Assembly (NCBI GenBank): GCA_008933995.1
Contig: WARS01000063.1
Coordinates: 660,001 to 724,000 of the forward strand
Reading direction: 5' to 3'
From: Datnioides undecimradiatus
Lineage: Eukaryota; Chordata; Actinopteri; Lobotiformes; Datnioididae
DNA length: 64,000 nucleotides
Position 1 is the first letter of the stretch; every line of letters starts with the position of its first letter. The notes under the pieces were generated by a model. The model searched no databases. It worked only from the letters and a program-made list of their open reading frames with translations, and had not been told where the DNA came from. The position numbers and the translations under genes are program-made. Of the stretch, positions 56,980-64,000 are shown piece after piece.

Positions 56980-58140
56980 AGGGTAGAAAGTTGACAAGTC
57001 GGGGTGGGGGGAAGTGATCAAAGAAGTCTTTAGGGAGGAGTGTGAGAAGTTTGAAGGAAGGAAAGAAAGAATTTCAGAGTTATTTTTTCTTCTCCACCTT
57101 TGCTCTGCCAAGTTGGAGGTTCCTTTTCAGACAAAAAGAAAAGCAGAAGTCTTCGTCTCTTGTTACAACTGATGATGATTGGGACTTTCCTCTGAGAAAG
57201 GAAGAAGCTGCCAAAAAAAGTTCTTAATTATGCTCTATTCTGTGTATTTTTTTAAAGAAATATACAAAACAAAATGTATGTACAAAAAAAAAGCTATGTA
57301 ATATAATTTGAAAGAGAATGTGGGTAGTGCACAACGGGAGAAAGAGAAGTATGGTGGTACTTTTGGGGGAATGAAGCATTGAAATTAGAAAAGTGGAAGT
57401 AAGGACGGTTGCGGGAAGAAGGAGAGATGGATGAAACAGGGTATAGGATGAAAGAATATGATATTTTAGCATTTCGCTTGTGCGCAATCAAATGCAGTGA
57501 ACCATTTCAGTTGTTGAGCAGGGTAAAAAAAGATGGATTTGTAGAAATGAGAGTTGTAGGTTTTCTGGTGAAAATCGGTGAGTTTTAAGCCAGAATTCTT
57601 TAAGGAGATGATTCAACTCGTGATTTCTTCCTAACTGAAAAAGATTTGAAAGAATGACAGAAATCAGGAGTGGATCTGTGCTTTCCATGAAAAGTCCATC
57701 AAGACTCAGATCATTGACTAGCTTCCAGTTGTTGTCAAAAGGATCATAGCACATTGGATAACAGGTTGTGGCCCAGGTGCACGGTGTTGCTGAGCCTGCA
57801 CCATTTCTTCAAGGCCACTGTATCATGATGCAGTGTCTTAAACTTGCTAATTCAAGTCAAGTGTAAATTCTGGTGGTGAAGGAAAGGGCTGCTGTTAGAG
57901 ATTAGTGTTGATGGTGAAGCTACATGGGCTGCATATTCTAAGGGGCTTAACACGTAACATTTTGAATTAATGTAAATGGGCAACTTGTTCAGTTTTCTCA
58001 TATGCTCTTCATTAAAGCTTTGTACAGTAGAGCTACTGTGACTGGTGCTTAAGTACAATTAAAATTACGTTTTTAGATTTACTTACTGTTCAAGGTACCT
58101 CTTGAGGAGGTAAATCCTTGCTGGAAGATGGGTGCCATCA

Positions 58141-59082
58141 TTATGGCATGTTCCAAAAGTAAAACTGATACCGTCTTCCGCTTCCAAAACACAAACCCTA
58201 AAAAGGAATTTGAGGCTATGTCGTTCTACCGTGTCTTATTATCTTTACCTCTAGAGAGAACCGTGCACCAGTCCCCTCTTTACTGTCTAGTACCGACAGG
58301 TTGCCCACCAGCATTGACTCAAAATGCTGCCCATTCCCATGTGTATAGCATATCCCATTAATCTTGGTGGTGTGTGAACTCAGGTGCAGAGTAGACATTG
58401 TGGTGAATAGCGAATAAACCGTTGCTTTTTGATATTTAACTCTGACTGACTGCACATAAATAATGTCACTTACTCACTGTTGTAGTTTCGGAGCTGGACC
58501 GGTTACTTTTTGAAGAGCTGTTAATTCTTCTGCTTCCTGTCCACAAAACAAAAATATATCAGGGGTTTCCGGTAGCACTCGCTCTCAGTTGACATGTTAC
58601 CTTCTGCAACCGTTTTGTATCACCTGCCCAAGAAGGCAGTTTTGGTGGTACAAGCGGAGTCAACCAACAGGGATTCCCAATTGGCATCACACAAGATATA
58701 ACTTGCTGAATCAATGTCAAACAGTAATGAGGTCCAGGTCTGCTTTGTAAACTCTCTGAACCTGTGCTTTGATACATAAACTACACTTACAAGTTGCTTT
58801 GAGATCGTACTCTCTCAGATGTTGACCTGCCATGAGGTATACGACGGTGAAGTAGCCCTCATGAAACGGCGTGACTTCCTGAGCTGGGAGAGGAGAAAAT
58901 GCATAGGGAGGGGTGAGGTGGAGGTGGAGTAGAAAACTTACATACATGCTGCTTGAGTGTTGCTTTGTCATTCTGTGTTTGTTTAATTTGCGTGCTGTTT
59001 TTGTTTTCCCGTCTCCTTGGGGCAGCCATTATGAGTTCTGTGGAGAAGGTTACATTCTGTCTTGCTGCTCCTCCAATCAACG
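58141..59082 (-). CDS. Speculative antisense spliced ORF (six-exon chain, about 190 aa)
   Basis: On the minus strand, consecutive intervals with reasonable splice signals join in frame: 59082-58942 (ATG at 59029-59027, context ATAATGG), 58883-58791, 58705-58624, 58529-58478, 58449-58249 and 58197 to a TAA ending at 58141. Strong signals include acceptors TTTTCTCCTCTCCCAG and TTTATGTGCAG and donors TTGTAAGTG, CAGTGAGTA and AGGTAAAG. The protein would start MAAPRRRENKNSTQ and include QEVTPFHEGYFTVVYLMAG. I recognise no family. It overlaps the likely cyp26b1 3' UTR, introns are very short, one junction needs a secondary acceptor, and I assembled it by eye, so chance is a serious alternative. Confidence 0.18.
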
Positions 59083-59252
59083 CTAAGAATGCAAAATGAA
59101 ATAAATTCCATGGTTTAAGCAACTTTATTAGCTAAAAAGAGATTTATTGTTTGAGGTGATTGCACAATCAGAACTCTCAGAGCTTTGTGTGTTCCATGTT
59201 TCTGGGGAGAGGAAGTTGTATTTACTTACTTCCATATATGGAAGTCTTCCGC

Positions 59253-59294
59253 AGCGGAACTCTGGGACTTGTTAGCGGAACTCTCGGACATTCT
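59253..59294. repeat. 21-bp direct repeat (AGCGGAACTCTsGGACwTkyT), two copies
   Basis: Copies begin at 59253 and 59274, followed by the palindrome TTCTAGAA and an inverted partial copy (AGAGTTCC) near 59309. A CCAAT box lies at 59344-59348. It looks promoter-like within an otherwise AT-rich region. Confidence 0.6.
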
Positions 59295-59588
59295 AGAATC
59301 CTCGAGCAGAGTTCCAAAGCCCGAAGCGTGAGAGAGAAATGGACCAATGAGGTTTCGGGGGAGGGCAGAGGGCTTTTCTTATGGGACGATCCCGATGTCC
59401 AATAGCATTCCAGATGGATTCTGCCTGTGCTAGACATTGTTCACTCTTCCTACCAACCACACCACTGATTAATTCATGATAAAAAATGATAAAAATAGAA
59501 TTTGTTTGCTGCTTTTCTTGTGTACATTTTCTAATTGAGAGTTTTAGATTGCAATAGTTTGTATCGAGTGAGATTTGCTATTTCTTTC

Positions 59589-59592
<4 letters not shown>

Positions 59593-59664
<72 letters not shown>
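59593..59664. repeat. (TA)n microsatellite, 72 bp
   Basis: Uninterrupted TA array, the only long TA repeat in the window, inside the probable cyp26b1 3' UTR. In RNA it would form a perfect self-complementary hairpin. Confidence 0.95.
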
Positions 59665-59668
<4 letters not shown>

Positions 59669-60170
59669 AGCTGATTAAAATATTTGCATTTTGTGAAAGC
59701 AAAAAGAGCATTAATAGGTTATAGTGTATATTAATTTGTACAATATTCCTTTCTTTAGCAAGCCATGGGGAAAATCAGCTATTTACGTCTACTAATAACC
59801 TAATATTAATGTTATTGTACGATTAATATTGTTGTTATAAGATATTTGAAATGCTATTTTTTATTCTATTACAGATTTTAGAGTTTTTAGCCTAAATGAG
59901 AAGGTCTTTGGTAAATATTGGATGTATTTAGAATGTTATGTATTTCAGTTATATTGTAAACAGTGTTTAAAATGTTAATATTGTTGATTTGATTACTGTA
60001 ATAATTATTATTTGTTTTGTTATTCAGACTTATTATCACTGCATTTTATTTGATATTAATTATGGAAAACAGAAAGCACTTGCGAGGTATGTCTATTTTT
60101 TAAGTGCCATGCGACTACACTTCCCCTTCCTCTCACCTGTTGGTTTCTCTGAACCTGTCTTATGTCAATC

Positions 60171-60178
60171 TGTACATA
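60171..60178 (+). promoter_or_regulatory. Pumilio response element-like motif in 3' UTR
   Basis: TGTACATA matches UGUANAUA, bound in RNA by Pumilio proteins. A single 8-mer, so a chance match is possible. Confidence 0.2.
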
Positions 60179-60291
60179 ATATTTGTATTTCTTTTTACAG
60201 GAAAAAATGTTCATTTAGTTTAAATATGAATGTCTTGTTCTACTTTCTTCCATCTCTTTTTTGTTACCGTGATTGTTAAATGTACTCCTGT

Positions 60292-60297
60292 AATAAA
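60292..60297 (+). terminator. cyp26b1: Candidate distal poly(A) signal of cyp26b1 (AATAAA)
   Basis: Canonical hexamer at the boundary between the AT-rich UTR-like stretch and GC-richer flank. Cleavage would be expected about 15-25 bases downstream. Confidence 0.45.
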
Positions 60298-60315
60298 CTA
60301 TAAATTAAAAAAGAT

Positions 60316-63300
60316 GCCGGGGTGGTGAACTTTGTGCCGTCGTAGCTAAATAGATAATACTAGATAATACTAATTCTAGTAATACAATAACAACAAATAC
60401 AACAGCTCTCCAGAAAATAAAACTGATTTGGCTACAAACAACAACAGTGGACTGATTAAAAGAGCATCAACCATTGTCGTGCCTGGATGTGATGTTGGGG
60501 TGGCCAATGAAAACCTTAGGGTAGCCATCACTGAATTTCAGGAATCCTGTTATGCAGTTGTTGTATGTAGACTAGTTGGAATCTATGCCAAAATGAGTTT
60601 AACTTTACTAATTATCTGATGTACGTGGACAAAACAGTTTAATCAGTGGTTTCCAGGTTGGACCTGGCCACAGTTGCACCACTGGGACCAACCAACAGCA
60701 GCATAGACTGTACTCCCTGCAGGTGTCGTGGCTGCTGACACTGTGCTCCGATAAAACAGATCCATGTATGGTGTGAACGCAGTGAAGATCCAGACATCCA
60801 AAGCACTTCCAGAATCTGTAAAGCAGCCATAAATACTAACGTGTTGAAGCAATTTTGTGTTGTTGTTTTTTTTAAATAAACCACATGAAACAAGCATAGA
60901 AATAAAAACAAAAGTATGTGCACAGGCACACCAAGCATGCAAATCAAACAGATGGCAGGCAGAGGGGTCAGAGAGCTTGTGGATGGGCACCAAGTAAGAC
61001 CAGGTGTTCGCTATCAGTTCAAATAAACTGTTCATAGCAGTAAACGCTGTCGAGACACGTGGCGTTTTGATAATAAACCCACCTGCTCAGGTCAGCGCTG
61101 TGTTGAAACATCTGCAAACGACACGATGCTTTCAGGCACCGTTCACGCCTGGTCTGCGCAAATTCCACAAAATCATTCATTATAAACGAAGTCAAGTCCC
61201 AGACGTAAGTGTCTCTGACTGAAATGACTCAAACTAAGGTGATAAACAGGACGAAAAAGGATCAAAGTAGACCACAGACCACAGGCCTGTATAAAATATG
61301 TTTCTGCCTAATTGCTCGTCAGTCTCAATGACATCGGGAAGAAGTACAAAGCTATAAATAAGCCTAAACGGTAAACTGTGCTGTAATGTCTTTTGTTTTT
61401 TCGCTGTAAATGTTAACTGGTTTGTTATTGAAGGCTTCAAAATGGGTCCAACAATGGGACTGAGACTTGTCATGTGGGGAACACACAGAAAGAGGTGGTC
61501 TGGTTTAGACTCTCAGCACACTGACTGACTGATGTCTCAATGCCTCCATATCTGTTTTTATTTCCCAGCCAGCAGATCGCTGTGGTTTGTGAACATCAAG
61601 AAGAAACAGGCTGTGATGTTCGCCGGGGAGTTTTCCTTCAGCCTGATGGAAGACAGAAACAGAGACAGGCAAAGAGAGAGAAAGCTATGAGAGTGATGCA
61701 AAAAAATATAAAAGTACACACACTTCAAAGGCATGGTTTCAGAGTGTGTACACACACACACACACACACACGCAAATTCACACAAATATAAAATATGAGC
61801 AAAAGAAACACACACAACCGCAGCCTGTGAGAAGAACAAGCAGTTCAGCTCTGTTTGTTTGTAGTGTTGCCGCCAGGAGAGACTGTTTGCAGCACTAAGT
61901 ACTCCAACATGAGCCACTTCAAGGGAACCAAGTGTGTGTGTTTGATGGTTTTCATGAATGAGCTGAAGCTCTGTGATCACCGACTGCGTATATGCATGTA
62001 TAGTTTCATGTCAGTTGTGTAACTGCGCTGCATAAAGGCGCAGGCACAGGCCGCCATAAAGAGAGGAAGATGTACGGCGAAAGACAATGGCGACCTCACA
62101 GAGGCGAGAAGAGCTTCAGTGTTTCGTGGCTTTGCATGCAGTTGGTGCACGTGCTGTGCAAACACCAATATGAGGCTGCACGCTCACGTCACGGGGCGCA
62201 GATGACGTTTATGTCGTGTGTAATGTGTATTTAGAGTACGCGGAGGACTTGCTCGCTGGACGACCTGCTTAAAACTCAACTTGTGAACAATAAAACCTAC
62301 TTTCTCTCATTTTCAGTTGTACTTGGGTGATGTTTTTCTTTAATCATGAGCATGAAAACGTGTTTTTTGAATCTTCCTCTCAGCTGCATCAGGACAGAAA
62401 CACCTGTGTGGAGCTGATAAAAAAGCAAATTACTTGTTAGTTTTTATTTGGAAACTTGAATAAAGACCTGACTTTGTTCTTAATGTGTAGACCTACAAAC
62501 ACATCTGCATGCATAAACAAGAAAATAGGTTGAAAACAAGGTTTGTTAGTTATGGTAAAGCTGATCTAAAATTTGGCAAATCTTCATAATTATAATGGAA
62601 AATTTGCCTTATTGTCCATATAGAGTCCCATCATCAACCTGCATCACGCTAACTTTGGTCTTGTCTTTCACGGGGAAAACAAGAACTCCGAACTGCAGAT
62701 TTCATGCAAATATGTTTCTTCCTGTTCTTATAAAGAAGTGAAGTGAGAAAGAAAAACAAAAGGCAGGAAAGACAAAGTGACAGAACGGGAGGAACTGGAG
62801 AAGGCAGAGAATGTGAGAGTCGTCTCAGCTGTGACTCTCACCTCCTCTGCGGGATTAAACCTCCGTTATTATCCAGCCGACTGGATGCAGGAGCACACCG
62901 CCGAACCCTCAGCTGCAGGTACGACGGATCCCGAGAAACACTGAGGACAGACGATAACCAATCAGCACGCCGACCGAGTCAACAGATTCAGAGCAGACGT
63001 GTGACCGTCCATCTCAGGACGGGATGATGTGGTGAAGATAAAGGAGGGAGGAAGATCAGAGAAGAGGAACTGAACAATGCTGATCACAGACCTCACGCAG
63101 GACTCTGATTGAATCCAAACAGGGCAGCTCGGTGGCTCGGAGGTTCGCACAGAGGAGCAGTTTCCTGTTGTTCAGACTAATAAAACTTTTCAAACGTGAT
63201 CTGGAGTGAACGAGATGAAGCTTCTCTTTCAAAGTAAACTTAAACCTTTGCATTCACCGCATCTAAAACATAACTTTAGCTCCTGTAAAACCATTTCTGA

Positions 63301-64000
63301 CCAGTCGTTATTGTTTCCTGCAGCTCAGGCTCACACTTTGGTCCACCAAGTCTGAAATATCAGCTGAAATATAAACTTTTTGATGGAAAAGACATGAAAT
63401 TACGCAGAGATTTGATATTTTTTTTAGTAAAATGTCTTGACATGAATTGGATGCATAGTCATCAGATTTGGTTTGAACACTCATGTCAGTTAAATTCGGT
63501 TTTAAAGGTGTAGCACCAAACAACAACACAGTAATCTCAGGGTATTTCCACACAGGGCAGTAAACCAAAGGTTTCCGTCATGAGCAGGCACCTGACTCAC
63601 AGCAACGAGGAAAAACCTTGTTTATCAGGCAGAAACCTTTAAGATGAAACTGCACTGATGTTGGTGACTCCACATGTAGCCCCATCAACTGGTTGGATTT
63701 TGGTTTTAAGTCCTTTTGTGACCAACTTTCTGCAAAACCTCTGTCACACTGACATGCTAAACAAGTATGTTGAACACAGTGCACATTACCTGCTAAACAT
63801 TAGCACGTTAGCATTGTTGGGGGTTAGCAAATAGCTCAGATAACTGCAGCGAAACTCAAAGTGAAGCCCACCAGCTTGGATCTAAACACAGTCTGGTTCA
63901 AAATGATTAATCTGTCTTTTATTATTTTGGGATTCTGGTTCTGGTTTTATTTAATTATATCTGGAAAGTTACAGCTCACCATGATTCAGAGTGGCCCGTG
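60316..64000. other. Downstream intergenic region
   Basis: No gene recognised on either strand. It contains a short CA array (61749-61771) and one dispersed repeat copy at 63750-63870. A pyrimidine-CAG boundary at about 61568-61577 opens a short + ORF (SQQIAVVCEHQEETGCDVRR), but nothing further supports an exon. The rest shows no defined feature. Confidence 0.6.
63750..63870 (-). repeat. Dispersed fish-type repeat, inverted copy
   Basis: Reverse-complement relative of the element at 16119-16292: ACCTGCTAAACATTAGCACGTTAGCATTG followed by TTAGCAAATAGCTCA matches the other copy's TGAGCTAAATGCTAA ... AATGCTAACATGCTAATG ... CAGCAGGTA in reverse order. Confidence 0.5.

Larger units (their letters stand above)
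56980..60315 (+). other. cyp26b1: cyp26b1 3' UTR (probable extent)
   Basis: AT-rich sequence after the stop, mostly free of microsatellites except a (TA)n array at 59593-59664. Candidate AATAAA signals lie at 58413, 59100 and 60292. The last, in TAATAAACTATAAATTAAAA, is followed by an abrupt rise in GC and is the best end. A UTR of about 3.3 kb is similar in size to what I recall for mammalian CYP26B1. A Pumilio-type motif TGTACATA is at 60171-60178. Shorter isoforms are possible. Confidence 0.5.

Noticed and set aside
57660..57754. Minus-strand CYDPFDNNWKLVNDL, reminiscent of a Kelch repeat
   Set aside because: A single short match without the GG/Y/W spacing of repeated blades; probably coincidence in 3' UTR sequence.

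Overview
The window is vertebrate, almost certainly from a ray-finned (percomorph-like) fish. Genes are split by canonical GT-AG introns. Poly-(GT/CA) microsatellites are extremely dense, and several dispersed repeats look like those common in spiny-rayed fish genomes. There is no prokaryotic architecture: no operons, Shine-Dalgarno sites or CRISPR arrays.

Two protein-coding genes can be read with confidence, both on the + strand. At the left edge are the last two coding exons of exoc6b (2520-2632 and 4324-4450), the C-terminus of an exocyst Sec15 subunit, followed by its 3' UTR. Then comes about 21 kb of intergenic DNA rich in tandem repeats, dispersed repeats and a decayed LINE. The rest is dominated by a complete cyp26b1 gene: a TATA promoter near 26177, a long 5' UTR, start codon at 27328, seven coding exons and a stop at 56979. 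It encodes a 512-residue retinoic-acid-hydroxylating cytochrome P450. Intron 1 is 16 kb, intron 2 is 8.9 kb, and the last five exons lie within 4.3 kb. An AT-rich 3' UTR probably ends near 60,315. The remaining 3.7 kb shows no recognisable gene. The order exoc6b then cyp26b1, same strand, matches the conserved vertebrate neighbourhood, which supports both identifications.

The clearest functional theme outside the exons is nuclear-receptor-type DNA. There is a DR5 retinoic-acid-response-element-like site about 0.96 kb upstream of the TATA box, a DR2 about 11 kb upstream, and three perfect DR1 sites (one downstream of exoc6b, two in cyp26b1 introns). A degenerate tandem repeat carries six inverted-repeat-3 sites, two of them perfect estrogen-response-element consensus. 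For a gene whose product destroys retinoic acid and whose family is induced by it, these are reasonable regulatory candidates, but none is proven by sequence alone.

Other observations: two overlapping short upstream ORFs in the cyp26b1 leader; four RFX X-box-like palindromes; a minus-strand reverse-transcriptase relic; several undescribed local tandem duplications (periods about 135, 190, 170 and 260 bp); a 231-codon ORF in intron 2; and a speculative six-exon antisense ORF chain in the cyp26b1 3' UTR region. I found no convincing new molecular system.
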